A stretch of 64,000 bases of DNA, taken from Suilimivivens aceti (GTDB taxonomy: Bacteria; Bacillota; Clostridia; Lachnospirales; Lachnospiraceae). The stretch lies in assembly GCF_025567405.1 (NCBI RefSeq), contig NZ_JAOQKJ010000005.1, positions 124,001-188,000 on the forward strand. Direction: 5' to 3'. Both the position numbers and the translations under genes were made by a program. The number at the start of each line of letters is the position of its first letter. Positions within the stretch are counted from its first letter, which is position 1. Of the stretch, positions 9,192-17,658 are shown piece after piece. Below the pieces are notes generated by a model that was not told the DNA's origin, searched no databases, and was given only the letters and a program-made list of their open reading frames with translations.

Positions 9192-9671
9192 CTACCCGAT
9201 TTTGAGTACTGCCTCTCCCGGCAGAGCTCCGCCTTCCTTCAGCAGGCTTATTCTTGAATAATCATCTGTATTGCATACTACAACCGGAGATATGATATTA
9301 AGTCCGGCCTCTCTGATCTTATCAAGATCTGCCTCCATTAAGAGATCTCCCTGCTTCACCTGATCTCCTGCTGCTACATGCACACGGAAGGGTTCTCCCT
9401 TTAATGTAACAGTCTCCAGTCCGACATGTAGAAGAAGCTCCGTTCCCTGCGCAGTCGTCATCGTAATCGCATGCAGGGTATCAAACACCATCGTCACCTC
9501 TCCATCCGCCGGAGCGAAAAACCTTCCCTCTGACGGGATCACTGCAAATCCATCACCCAGTATCTTCTCTGAAAAAGTAGGATCAGGAACCTCGGTGAGT
9601 GGTGTCACCGTTCCTTCACAGGGTGAACAGATCACATTTTCCTTTGTCCTTCCTTTAAAAAAACCTAACAT
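9192..9671 (-). CDS. PTS glucose-family EIIA protein
   Basis: 159-aa soluble EIIA of the Crr type. It takes phosphate from HPr and hands it to the EIIB domain of the sugar permease. FAPADGEV is conserved. The active-site pair is His67 (DTLHAIT) and His82 (LLLHVGLETV), with His82 the phosphorylated one by family knowledge. Its start overlaps the end of nagA by 7 bases, so translation is probably coupled. nagE lies downstream without its own EIIA domain, so this protein is its likely partner. It ends in TAG, showing TAG is a normal stop in this genome. Confidence 0.92.
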   Translation of the reverse strand: MLGFFKGRTKENVICSPCEGTVTPLTEVPDPTFSEKILGDGFAVIPSEGRFFAPADGEVTMVFDTLHAITMTTAQGTELLLHVGLETVTLKGEPFRVHVAAGDQVKQGDLLMEADLDKIREAGLNIISPVVVCNTDDYSRISLLKEGGALPGEAVLKIG

Positions 9672-10795
9672 GGCTGTTCCTTTCCATCGATATAAATACC
9701 TACAATATTTAATTCTTTATCAAGAAGCACGAAATCTGCTTTTTTACCTGCCTGAATACTTCCTGTCTGGTCAAAAATACCGATTTCCCTGGCTGGATTC
9801 TCTGTTGCACATATCACTGCATCCTCCAGCGGAATACCTGCATTCTTTACAACAAATCTCATACAATCCATCAGGTTCGTGGCTGAACCTGCTATCGTAC
9901 CGTCATGAAGCGTTGCCAGATTTCCTTTTACCACTACCGGCTGTCCGCCCAGCGTGTATTCACCATCCTCTAATCCGGTTGCCCTCATGCTGTCACTGAT
10001 CAAGATCACCCGTTCTGCACCAAACATGGCAAAGGTTGCACGGATTACAGACGGATGGACATGTACGCCGTCACAGATTAATTCCACATGACACGCTTCT
10101 GAATCTCTGACTGCGCCGATCACCCCCGGATTCCGGTGATTCAGCGGCGGCATTGCATTGTACAGATGCGTTGCATGGGATGCCCCATGCCGGATAGCTT
10201 CACATGCCGTATCGTAATCCGATACCGTATGCGCTATGGATATAACCACCTCTGATTTCGTCCGGTCAATGAATTCCATGGCTCCTGGCTCTTCGGGAGC
10301 AATATCCACAAGCCGGATCAACCCGCCAGCAGCATCCTGAAGCTGTCTGAAATACTCATAATCACAGGGAATAATATTTTCTGCTGCCTGTGCACCCTTT
10401 TTCGAAGCACTGATAAACGGTCCTTCCATATTGATCCCGACCAGGTGTGCTCCTCCCTTATAGGAATATGCACCGGCATTCTTCATTACCGCAAGGAGCT
10501 CATCCTTCGGTATCGTCATGGTTGCCGGACAAACCGATGTTACTCCGACGCTGGCCTCGTATTCTGTTATGATATCCAGGGCTTCCTGCGTTCCATCACA
10601 CATATCCGCGCCCTTGCAGCCATGAAAATGAATATCTACGAGTCCCGGGATCATATATAGCCCGGCAGCATCCACCACCTGTCCATCACCATTCGTTTCC
10701 TCAAGGACTGTGGAAAACCTGTCTCCGGTAATGGCAACATCACCCTGTACAAACCGGTGATCCGGTGTAAAAATATCTGCATTCTTTATAATCAT
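9665..10795 (-). CDS. nagA: N-acetylglucosamine-6-phosphate deacetylase
   Basis: 376-aa amidohydrolase that removes acetate from GlcNAc-6-P to give glucosamine-6-P. The metal site starts with DIHFHG (His56, His58), then IAHTVSDY and HATHLYNAMPPL. The catalytic Asp region is ILISDSMRATG. The length is normal for NagA. It sits between nagB (41-base gap) and the EIIA gene (7-base overlap), directly in the GlcNAc pathway order. It ends in TAG. Confidence 0.96.
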   Translation of the reverse strand: MIIKNADIFTPDHRFVQGDVAITGDRFSTVLEETNGDGQVVDAAGLYMIPGLVDIHFHGCKGADMCDGTQEALDIITEYEASVGVTSVCPATMTIPKDELLAVMKNAGAYSYKGGAHLVGINMEGPFISASKKGAQAAENIIPCDYEYFRQLQDAAGGLIRLVDIAPEEPGAMEFIDRTKSEVVISIAHTVSDYDTACEAIRHGASHATHLYNAMPPLNHRNPGVIGAVRDSEACHVELICDGVHVHPSVIRATFAMFGAERVILISDSMRATGLEDGEYTLGGQPVVVKGNLATLHDGTIAGSATNLMDCMRFVVKNAGIPLEDAVICATENPAREIGIFDQTGSIQAGKKADFVLLDKELNIVGIYIDGKEQPC

Positions 10796-10836
10796 CGTTC
10801 CACACCTCTATCTGTTCTGTTTTCTCACAGCGTCTC

Positions 10837-11577
10837 TTAGACGAACGATACAGGGATCTTACTAAGGGCAGCTTCATCAGCTACCAGCGTGACATCATTA
10901 TGCAGCTGAAGAACGGATGCCGGAACCTTCGGCGTAATCGGTCCAAAGAAGGAATCCCTTATAATATCTGCCTTGCCCTCACCATTAGCCATGATAAGAA
11001 TTTTTTTCGAGCGCATGATCGTCTGGATCCCCATAGTGTAAGCCTGCCTCGGAACGTCCTCTGCCGATGCGAAAAATCTCTTATTCGCTTCAATAGTCGA
11101 CTGTGTCAGGTTCACACAGTGAACCTGCTTATCAAATACATCTGATGGCTCATTAAAACCGATATGTCCGTTATGTCCGATGCCAAGAAGCTGTAAGTCC
11201 ACACTTCCCATGGATCGGATCAATTCCTCATATCTCCCGCATTCCTTTTCAGAATCCGGCTCCATACCGTCTGGCAGATGTGTGTTCTCCGCCGGAATAT
11301 TCACATGATCGAACAGATTCTGATGCATAAAGTAATAATAGCTCTGATCATTCTCGCGGCTGATTCCCTTATATTCATCCAGATTCACCGTTCTTACTGC
11401 GGAAAAATCCAGATCCCCATTCCGGTACCATTCGATCAGCTGCTTGTAAAGACCGATCGGAGTAGATCCTGTTGCCAGTCCAAGCACACAATCGGGCTTC
11501 ATAATGATCTGTGCAGAAACGATGCCTGCTGCCCTTCTGCTCATTTCCTCATAATCTTTTGCCCTGTATATTCTCAT
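10837..11577 (-). CDS. nagB: Glucosamine-6-phosphate deaminase
   Basis: 246-aa enzyme converting glucosamine-6-P to fructose-6-P and ammonia, the entry of amino sugars into glycolysis. GLATGSTPIGLY is the phosphate loop, VNLDEYKG carries the proton-abstracting Asp, and LLGIGHNGHIGFNEP contains the catalytic His. The length is normal. It starts 5 bases after the ptsI stop, so the two are co-transcribed. Confidence 0.96.
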   Translation of the reverse strand: MRIYRAKDYEEMSRRAAGIVSAQIIMKPDCVLGLATGSTPIGLYKQLIEWYRNGDLDFSAVRTVNLDEYKGISRENDQSYYYFMHQNLFDHVNIPAENTHLPDGMEPDSEKECGRYEELIRSMGSVDLQLLGIGHNGHIGFNEPSDVFDKQVHCVNLTQSTIEANKRFFASAEDVPRQAYTMGIQTIMRSKKILIMANGEGKADIIRDSFFGPITPKVPASVLQLHNDVTLVADEAALSKIPVSFV

Positions 11578-11582
11578 TTCAT

Positions 11583-13202
11583 TTACTCCATTTCACATAT
11601 TTTACTACGAACCGGAAGCACCATCGACGGTGCAACACTCAGCTCGTCAATCCCCATCTGTACAAATCGCTCTGTAAGTGCTGTATCTGCTCCAAGCTCT
11701 CCGCAGATGCCGACCCACTTACCATGCTTATGGGCTCCGTCAATCGTCTTCTGTATCATCCGGAGAACCGCCTCATGATGCGGATTATAGAACCGGTCCA
11801 GCTTACTGTTCTGCCGGTCGATCGCTAGTGTATACTGGGTCAGATCATTGGTTCCGATACTGAAGAAATCCACAAGCTCCGCAAGCTCTTCACTCATCAT
11901 GACTGCTGCTGGTGTCTCCACCATGACCCCCTGCTCCGGAATGGTGTACGGAACCTTTTCTTCATCCAGCTCCCTTGCCACCTCCTTAACAATTTCTCCA
12001 ATACTCTTGACCTCTTCTACCGAAATGATCATCGGATACATGATCGCGAGATTTCCATATTTAGCAGCCCGCAGAAGAGCTCTCAGCTGTGTTTTAAAAA
12101 TATCCGGCTGCTCCAGACAGATCCGGATCGCACGATATCCCATGGCTGGGTTATCTTCCTGTCCCAGTCCAAGATAATCCACGTTCTTATCTGCCCCGAT
12201 ATCCAATGTCCTTATGACAACCTTCTTTCCGGCCATCATCTGCAATACCTGGCGATAAGCGTTGAACTGCTCATTCTCATCCGGAAGCCCGGATCTTCCA
12301 AGATACAGGAACTCACTCCGGAATAACCCGATACCCTCAGCATCATTCTCAAGCACATAAGCCACATCCGAAACGCTTCCGATATTTGCAAAGACATGGA
12401 TTTTCTTTCCGCTTTTCGTAACGGATTCCCTGCCCTTATAATTCTCTAAAAGACGCTTCTGCTCCTGTTCCTCCAGCTGCTGTACCTCTGCCAGATGGAT
12501 TTCATTCTCATCCGGATCAAGGAAAAAGGCACCCTTTTTACCATCCACAACAGCTATGGTTCCATTATGAAGCTTCTCCAGCTCAAGCGGCACACCGATC
12601 AGCGCCGGGATATTCATCATACGGGCAAGAATCGCAGTGTGCGAATTAGTAGAGCCGTGAACGGTGACAAAAGCAAGGATCTTATTTTTATCCATCTGTA
12701 CCGTTTCACTCGGCGTCAGATCATCCGCAACAATAATGGACGGTTCCAGCTTACTCCAGTCCATCTGTTCCTCTCCGGCAAGGTTACGGACCAGCCGGTT
12801 CGAAATATCCCTGACATCCGCCGAGCGTGCCTGCATATACTCATCATCCATGTTGGCAAACATTTCGGCAAAATTATCACCGGTAACTGCTACTGCATAC
12901 TCCGCATTCACTTCCTCATTCTGGATCAGATTGTGTATGGCATCCTGATAATCATCATCCTCAAGCATCATCTGATGAACCTCGAAGATTGCCGCATTGA
13001 CCTCTCCGACCTCCTGCATGGCCTTCTCATACAGCTCCCCAAGCTGTCCTATCGCCTGCTCCTTGGCCTTCTCAAGACGCTCCAGCTCTTTTTCCACATG
13101 ATCTACATGTATTCTTTTGACGAGGTGATCTCTTTTCTTCAGAACATGGACAGGACCGATTGCGATTCCCTTATATACGGATTTTCCAATATATTTTTCC
13201 AT
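11583..13202 (-). CDS. ptsI: Phosphoenolpyruvate-protein phosphotransferase (PTS enzyme I)
   Basis: 539-aa enzyme I that autophosphorylates from phosphoenolpyruvate and phosphorylates HPr. The N-terminal HPr-binding helices are about 30-145. The swivelling phosphohistidine domain has GSTNSHTAILAR with His188. The C-terminal PEP-binding TIM barrel has GLFRSEFLY, GYRAIRICLE and the GICGELGAD catalytic Cys motif. It is slightly shorter than the roughly 570 aa of Bacillus enzyme I, mostly at the C-terminus. It lies 35 bases downstream of ptsH. I see no other PTS general genes here, so this may be the main copy or a GlcNAc-dedicated one. Confidence 0.95.
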   Translation of the reverse strand: MEKYIGKSVYKGIAIGPVHVLKKRDHLVKRIHVDHVEKELERLEKAKEQAIGQLGELYEKAMQEVGEVNAAIFEVHQMMLEDDDYQDAIHNLIQNEEVNAEYAVAVTGDNFAEMFANMDDEYMQARSADVRDISNRLVRNLAGEEQMDWSKLEPSIIVADDLTPSETVQMDKNKILAFVTVHGSTNSHTAILARMMNIPALIGVPLELEKLHNGTIAVVDGKKGAFFLDPDENEIHLAEVQQLEEQEQKRLLENYKGRESVTKSGKKIHVFANIGSVSDVAYVLENDAEGIGLFRSEFLYLGRSGLPDENEQFNAYRQVLQMMAGKKVVIRTLDIGADKNVDYLGLGQEDNPAMGYRAIRICLEQPDIFKTQLRALLRAAKYGNLAIMYPMIISVEEVKSIGEIVKEVARELDEEKVPYTIPEQGVMVETPAAVMMSEELAELVDFFSIGTNDLTQYTLAIDRQNSKLDRFYNPHHEAVLRMIQKTIDGAHKHGKWVGICGELGADTALTERFVQMGIDELSVAPSMVLPVRSKICEME

Positions 13203-13237
13203 TTTTCACCCTCTCATGTGATTTACAGGATTCTGTT

Positions 13238-13495
13238 TTACAGATTCTCCTGGAAAAACCTCTCCATTGCCTCATAAGCAATATCCTCATCCGGTCCCTC
13301 AATCGAAACCTCAACCGGATCACCATGCTTAACGCCCATCCCCATAACAGCCATAAGCTTGGTTGCAGCGGCACTCTTTCCATTACAGGTCAGCATCACT
13401 GTACTTTGGAACTGTTTGGCTTCCTTAGCCAGAAGACCTGCCGGTCTTGCATGAATACCAATTTCATCCGTGATCACGTAAGTAAACTGTTTCAT
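13238..13495 (-). CDS. ptsH: HPr-family phosphocarrier with Lys at position 46
   Basis: 85-aa HPr that carries phosphate from enzyme I to EIIA. GIHARPAG places the catalytic His at residue 15 exactly as in Bacillus HPr. The start is the ATG at 13495, behind AGGAG; an upstream in-frame ATG at 13519 would add eight residues before this. Alignment by eye with Bacillus HPr, anchored on NGK and on VM-GxG, puts Lys (ATKLMAVMGMGV) at position 46, where Gram-positive HPr carries the Ser phosphorylated by HPr kinase. It should therefore work in transport but not in Ser46-P catabolite repression. It is the first gene of the operon. Confidence 0.93.
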   Translation of the reverse strand: MKQFTYVITDEIGIHARPAGLLAKEAKQFQSTVMLTCNGKSAAATKLMAVMGMGVKHGDPVEVSIEGPDEDIAYEAMERFFQENL

Positions 13496-13574
13496 CCGTT
13501 TCTCATCTCCTGTTCCCATTTGTTTTGACGAATTGACAACCGATAGATTCTGCAGACCTTTTCAGTATGTAAAT

Positions 13575-13671
13575 TTGCACAATTATCTTACCCGTCACAT
13601 TTGTTATATATACACATTAACCTATATTTTCTTTTTTGTCTAGTCATTTATTCTAAAATTGCACAATTATC
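13575..13671 (-). promoter_or_regulatory. pts-nag promoter flanked by twin 13-bp repeats
   Basis: Minus-strand -35 TAGACA (13642-13637), a 17-base spacer and -10 TAATGT (13619-13614). The exact 13-mer TTGCACAATTATC (plus strand) occurs on both sides, at 13575-13587 (downstream of the start point) and 13659-13671 (upstream of -35), 84 bases apart, about eight helical turns. This layout fits a repressor that binds both copies and loops the DNA. The regulator is not identified, and the sequence does not resemble the DasR/NagR consensus I know. Confidence 0.6.
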
Positions 13672-13737
13672 GTAAATATCAACATTATTTTATTTTTTTG
13701 ACATTTTTTGAAAAACAAGTAACTGTATTTTCTTTTT

Positions 13738-14934
13738 TTACTCCTGCAACAGCCAATCAGCTATATCGTAAATCTCGACTCCTTCATAGGTATATTTCGG
13801 ATGCCTGGTTCGTGCAATAATCATTTTGGGGTAAGCATCTCGAATCTGAAGCAGAGGAGAGCATTCTCTCTCAAATGTTTCCTGCCCGGAAATGTTGTCG
13901 CTGACCTGAATATAAAACTTCTCGCTGCCTCTTTGAGCAACAAAGTCGATTTCCTTTTGATAGAGCTTACCGACATAAACATCATATCCACGGCGAAGAA
14001 GCTCGATGCAAACGATGTTTTCATATACTCTGCCATAATCCATATTTCTGCTTCCCAGTATTGCATATCGAATGCCGCTGTCACACAAATAGAACTTTTC
14101 AGAGCTTTCAAGGTATTTCTTACCTCGGATGTCGTATCTCTTAATATCATAAAATACAAAAGCATTGCACAAATACTTAATGTACTTGCCAACAGTTACA
14201 TGATTGGTTGGAGTCTCATTTGCTGTCAGTAACTGACTGACCTTATTCGGAGAAGTCAGGTTGCTGATATTATCCATAAGGAACTCGCTCAGACGCTGTA
14301 AAACCAAAGTGTCCGGGAACATATATTTCTGTACCAAATCCCTTGTAACAATCGTTTCGTAGACCTCTTTGATATAGTTTGTTCTGTCTTTTTCGGTTCT
14401 ATAAGCATAGGAACCTGCTAAACCGCCCTTGATAGCGTACTCATCAAAGAGCTTATCTTTGTCACTAATATCATCATAATACTGGCAATATTCCTGGAAG
14501 CTGAAAGGAAACACATGAATTTCAATATAGCGTCCGGTAAACAGAGTTGCCAGATCTGCACTCAACAGGAAAGCATTAGAGCCTGTTACATAGATGTCGT
14601 ATTTTCCCTTAGAGTACAGGCTGTTGATTGCCAGCTCAAACTTGGGACACATCTGAACCTCGTCTACAAACAGGTAGTTCGTTTTGCCTTCCTGATAATG
14701 TTCTTCCACATAGGCGTGTAAGGCATGGTATTCCTTGATTTCTTCATACGTCAAATCCATGAAGTCAATGAAGATAATATTGATGTTTTCAAAATTGCTT
14801 TTTAGATACGCAATATATGCCTGCATCAGTTTGGACTTACCAGATCGACGAATACCTGTGATGATCTTGATGTCAGGAGTGCCATTCAGTTCAATAATTC
14901 TATCGAGATATTTTGCTCTCGTGATTGTTTTCAT
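13738..14934 (-). CDS. AAA-family ATPase with DUF4143 C-terminal domain
   Basis: 398-aa protein of the common ATP-binding family with an AAA_14 domain and a C-terminal DUF4143 nuclease-like domain. Walker A is GIRRSGKSKL near the N-terminus, with IIFIDFMDL and YLFVDEVQ as Walker B-like strands. The C-terminal part ends with EIDFVAQRG and FYIQVSD, which resembles a PD-(D/E)xK core. The start ATG at 14934 has GGGTGA upstream; a longer frame to 15024 lacks a ribosome site. The family is widespread in gut bacteria and often mobile; its role is unknown. It borders mobile-element debris. Confidence 0.85.
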   Translation of the reverse strand: MKTITRAKYLDRIIELNGTPDIKIITGIRRSGKSKLMQAYIAYLKSNFENINIIFIDFMDLTYEEIKEYHALHAYVEEHYQEGKTNYLFVDEVQMCPKFELAINSLYSKGKYDIYVTGSNAFLLSADLATLFTGRYIEIHVFPFSFQEYCQYYDDISDKDKLFDEYAIKGGLAGSYAYRTEKDRTNYIKEVYETIVTRDLVQKYMFPDTLVLQRLSEFLMDNISNLTSPNKVSQLLTANETPTNHVTVGKYIKYLCNAFVFYDIKRYDIRGKKYLESSEKFYLCDSGIRYAILGSRNMDYGRVYENIVCIELLRRGYDVYVGKLYQKEIDFVAQRGSEKFYIQVSDNISGQETFERECSPLLQIRDAYPKMIIARTRHPKYTYEGVEIYDIADWLLQE

Positions 14935-15052
14935 ATAGTCACCCGCTTTCAAAAATTGAAGTTTTTTCATTTTTCGAAACCGCTTCGCTGTACTTATTAT
15001 ACTGTCTGCTAATAGTATATGCAAGATGTCACTTTCAAAAACACAATTTTTT

Positions 15053-15385
15053 TTATTTTTTGAAAGCGGAAACTATGTAAAGGCAACCCGAAGGCTGCCC
15101 CAGGCAAGCACAATCAGGGTAAGAATCGCCGGAAGCATATTCGTGGATTTCGGCTTTTCCTCTGGAATAGGTTCCGTTTTTGGTTACAGCGGTAATGAAC
15201 TGCTTTCCGCTTTTCGTAGGCGAACCGGCATCATCAACCAAAGTCAGATTGCCGTCCTGGGTAAGCGGCAGCATCGGTTCCTCCGGCTCTTTTTCGGGAA
15301 CTTTTTCATCGACCGCAGGTTCTTCGGTCGCTGCGCTTTCATCTACATAGGAGAATGCCGTTGTAGAAAACACGCCAAAACACAT
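15053..15385 (-). pseudogene. Remnant of a CD1107/DUF4366-family conjugative-element protein
   Basis: The segment EEPMLPLTQDGNLTLVDDAG, then SGKQFITAVTKNG, is the conserved middle of DUF4366 (CD1107-family) proteins carried by Tn1549-type conjugative elements. After KNG the frame goes wrong. The neighbouring frame reads EKPKSTNMLPAILTLIVLAW, the expected membrane-spanning tail. The N-terminal part is also missing. It is therefore an internally deleted, frameshifted relic of an integrated conjugative element. Family assignment is from memory. Confidence 0.6.
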
Positions 15386-15415
15386 TGCACACGCTTCTTT
15401 TTGAGTTAAACTGCG

Positions 15416-17074
15416 TTAAGGATTAACCACTTTGTACTTAGAATATTTTCCCCCACATAACAATTTCAAACGACCTTCTCCTTGAAGTTTTTTTATAACT
15501 GTATATGCCTGTGAAGGAGTTACTTTCAACAATTCAATTACATCTTGCTTTGTGATAATTCCGTTCTGAGTATTTGCCAGCTTCATTACTAATTCGGGAT
15601 ATATAATACTGTCTATGTCTGTCTGTCGAACATACTGTATTTCTTTTTTATTCTCACGATAAATCTTTTTTCCCAGAATGCAAGTACGATTTTTTCCTTT
15701 TCCAGATGCTTCAATCAATCCAGATTCAATCATAAACTCAATTGCCGATCTGATCTTATTTTCTCCAAGATTTGTCAACTCAACAATCCGTTCAACAGTA
15801 CATCTTCTTTCATTATTAAGAACCGACAAAATCATTAACACATATATTGATAACGGTTTCTCCTGTCTGTTTTGCTCATCCGCAACAAATTTTGCAAACG
15901 GTAAATCTGCTTTTGCTCTTTGAATAAATAATTTAACAGATCTACTGGTGGACTCAGAATAGTCTGGCCAAGGTCTTCCAAAAATGATAGATCCTTCATA
16001 AATTCTATCAATTCCTCTTCCCGTTTTCTCAGCTAAGCCAATTCGTTTCATTGCATCTGCAAGTGCCGGATTACGTCCATGTGGTTCTACTGTAAGAAGA
16101 TTTTTTAAATTAACCCCATCTATAAATCCGCCAGGATTACTAATAGTCATTCCTTCATCATCTATCAAAACCCTTACTGAGCCAAGCATAGTATAATCCC
16201 TATGGCAAAATGCATTTGCCAAACCTTCTCGAAAAGCAGCCCAGTCAAACTCCGGGATTGGAATTCTAAATAAGCCATACTCGGTCTCTCTTTCCGGATT
16301 CCATGCTTTGACATATGTCTCATAGCTCTCGAACAATTCAAGAAGAGGTTTATTACTATCCTCATTTACACGGACAGCTGTTCCCTCTAAAACCTGAAAT
16401 GCAGCTTTCGCTGTTGGTAGCAACTCTGCAATGCGTTCCTCCTTACCAATTAATAGCATACCTGTAACTGTTGGAACATAGTTACCAGCAACATTTGTAA
16501 CAAGACGCAATGCAATATCCAATTCCTCATCCAGTAAAGAAAGTAAAGTTTTTTCGCCTCCAGATCTATTCTGGATGATTCGCCGAAGTCTTACTCTCTG
16601 ATTTGGGTCCAAGTCATCTAAAGTAGCTCCTGCTAAAGGCTGAGCGGAATAATCAAGCATCCCAAGCTCTGCAAGACGAGATGGGATCTCATATGAATAC
16701 ATTGGTATTACTTCCGGGCTTCCATCCAGCTTATTCCGCCTTCTCAATATTTTCCCTGATGCAGTAGATACAACCCCTCGACTTCTTGGCACTTCAATTT
16801 TCAAAACATCCTTATCTTCTTCAGTAATTATCTCTGCCCTCACAGCTATAGGTGGAACAGTGCTATTGGCAATCAGCGCAGTTACTCCTATAGGGTCTCT
16901 ATGTTTTTTATGAACACCGGTAATTGTTCCATCATCTTCAACGCCAAGGAATAAACATCCCCCGGCCGTATTTGTCATTCCAACAATTTCTTCAATAAGA
17001 TCGTGATCCGGGTAACATTTTAAATCACTCTTGAACTCGATATCTAAACTTTCCTCTTTAGGAATTGTACGCAT
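15416..17074 (-). CDS. AlbA_2 (Schlafen-like) DNA-binding / ATPase-type transcriptional regulator
   Basis: 552-aa protein. The N-terminal AlbA_2 domain (about 1-125) shows ESLDIEFKSDL and GMTNTAGGCLFLGVEDDG. The middle has a GHKL-ATPase-like region (REGLANAFCHRDY, ISNPGGFIDG, then KTGRGIDRIYE). Winged-helix segments sit at the C-terminus (about 400-540). Such proteins are usually autoregulatory and found on mobile islands. The start ATG at 17074 is behind GGAGGGG. The promoter is overlaid with GAGTTAAA half-sites, fitting autorepression. Its targets are unknown. Confidence 0.85.
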   Translation of the reverse strand: MRTIPKEESLDIEFKSDLKCYPDHDLIEEIVGMTNTAGGCLFLGVEDDGTITGVHKKHRDPIGVTALIANSTVPPIAVRAEIITEEDKDVLKIEVPRSRGVVSTASGKILRRRNKLDGSPEVIPMYSYEIPSRLAELGMLDYSAQPLAGATLDDLDPNQRVRLRRIIQNRSGGEKTLLSLLDEELDIALRLVTNVAGNYVPTVTGMLLIGKEERIAELLPTAKAAFQVLEGTAVRVNEDSNKPLLELFESYETYVKAWNPERETEYGLFRIPIPEFDWAAFREGLANAFCHRDYTMLGSVRVLIDDEGMTISNPGGFIDGVNLKNLLTVEPHGRNPALADAMKRIGLAEKTGRGIDRIYEGSIIFGRPWPDYSESTSRSVKLFIQRAKADLPFAKFVADEQNRQEKPLSIYVLMILSVLNNERRCTVERIVELTNLGENKIRSAIEFMIESGLIEASGKGKNRTCILGKKIYRENKKEIQYVRQTDIDSIIYPELVMKLANTQNGIITKQDVIELLKVTPSQAYTVIKKLQGEGRLKLLCGGKYSKYKVVNP

Positions 17075-17091
17075 CTCAACCCCTCCTATCA

Positions 17092-17140
17092 TTTAACTCA
17101 AATATAGTGTAACTCGTTTTAACTCATTTGTCGAGTTAAA
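17092..17140 (-). promoter_or_regulatory. Promoter and half-site operator of the AlbA_2 regulator
   Basis: Minus-strand -35 TCGACA (17134-17129), 17-base spacer, -10 TACACT (17111-17106). TTTAACTC occurs at 17118-17125 and at 17092-17099, and GAGTTAAA (inverted) at 17133-17140; a partial TAACTC lies near 17110. The inverted pair has 8-bp arms and a 7-bp centre and covers the -35 and spacer. Confidence 0.68.
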
Positions 17141-17182
17141 TATTTCATCTAATTCATTTCTACGAATTAAGTTGAATTAGGT

Positions 17183-17608
17183 ATGCTAAATACAATCTTA
17201 CATATTCGAAAACTCATTGAGCAGATACAGATGTTCCACAAGGAAGAGATTTCTGTTCAGGAAATCTCACAGATCACAGGGACGGATCGTAAGACTGTAA
17301 AAAAATACCTTGAAGGAGATCCAAACGAATCATGCCGTAGCAATGTACACGGATCGCTAGAAAGATATACCGATTTTATAATCAAAAGCATACAAAGTGG
17401 TCTGACACAGTCTACGATTGCCAGAAAACTGGCAGATTTGGGATATGCTGGAACTTCTACAAATGCCAGACAGTATATATGTACCCATCCGCTTAGTACC
17501 CTGTATTACTACAACGCACTGGATTTGACTATATGGCTCACTGGTGATTACCATAATCGAACTTACACCGATTGGTGTGCCCCAGCTTTGCTGGGCACGC
17601 TCCTATAA
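17183..17608 (+). pseudogene. Transposase N-terminal fragment (IS21/ISL3-like)
   Basis: The first about 105 residues show a helix-turn-helix (ISVQEISQITGTDRKTVKKY) followed by a second DNA-binding segment (LTQSTIARKLADLGYAG). This is the arrangement of the N-termini of IS21- or ISL3-type transposases. The catalytic domain is absent: after about residue 110 the reading frame runs into unrelated sequence and stops. The start at 17183 overlaps nothing, but the insertion lies directly beside the AlbA_2 promoter. I cannot place the inverted repeats. Confidence 0.6.
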
Positions 17609-17615
17609 AGCAAAA

Positions 17616-17645
17616 AATGCTCCCGATTACAAAATCAGGAGCATT
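17616..17645 (-). terminator. Terminator of the giant surface-protein gene
   Basis: The arms AATGCTCCCGAT (17616-17627) and ATCAGGAGCATT (17634-17645) pair over 12 bp with one G-T, and a T-rich tail (TTTT) follows on the minus strand. It lies 14 bases after the stop codon. Confidence 0.88.
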
Positions 17646-17658
17646 TCCACTCATAGAT

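Noticed and set aside
12495..13277. 260-codon plus-strand open frame opposite ptsI
   Set aside because: Overlaps enzyme I and the ptsH end completely; no coding signature.
13650..13680. Sigma-54 promoter (TTGCAC) for the pts-nag operon
   Set aside because: The GG of the -24 element is missing at the required distance, and a good sigma-A promoter lies between the two copies of this word.
17573..17603. GTGCCCCAGC-type hairpin as an insertion-sequence end
   Set aside because: It is a good hairpin next to the transposase fragment, but no matching inverted repeat was found upstream of the fragment.
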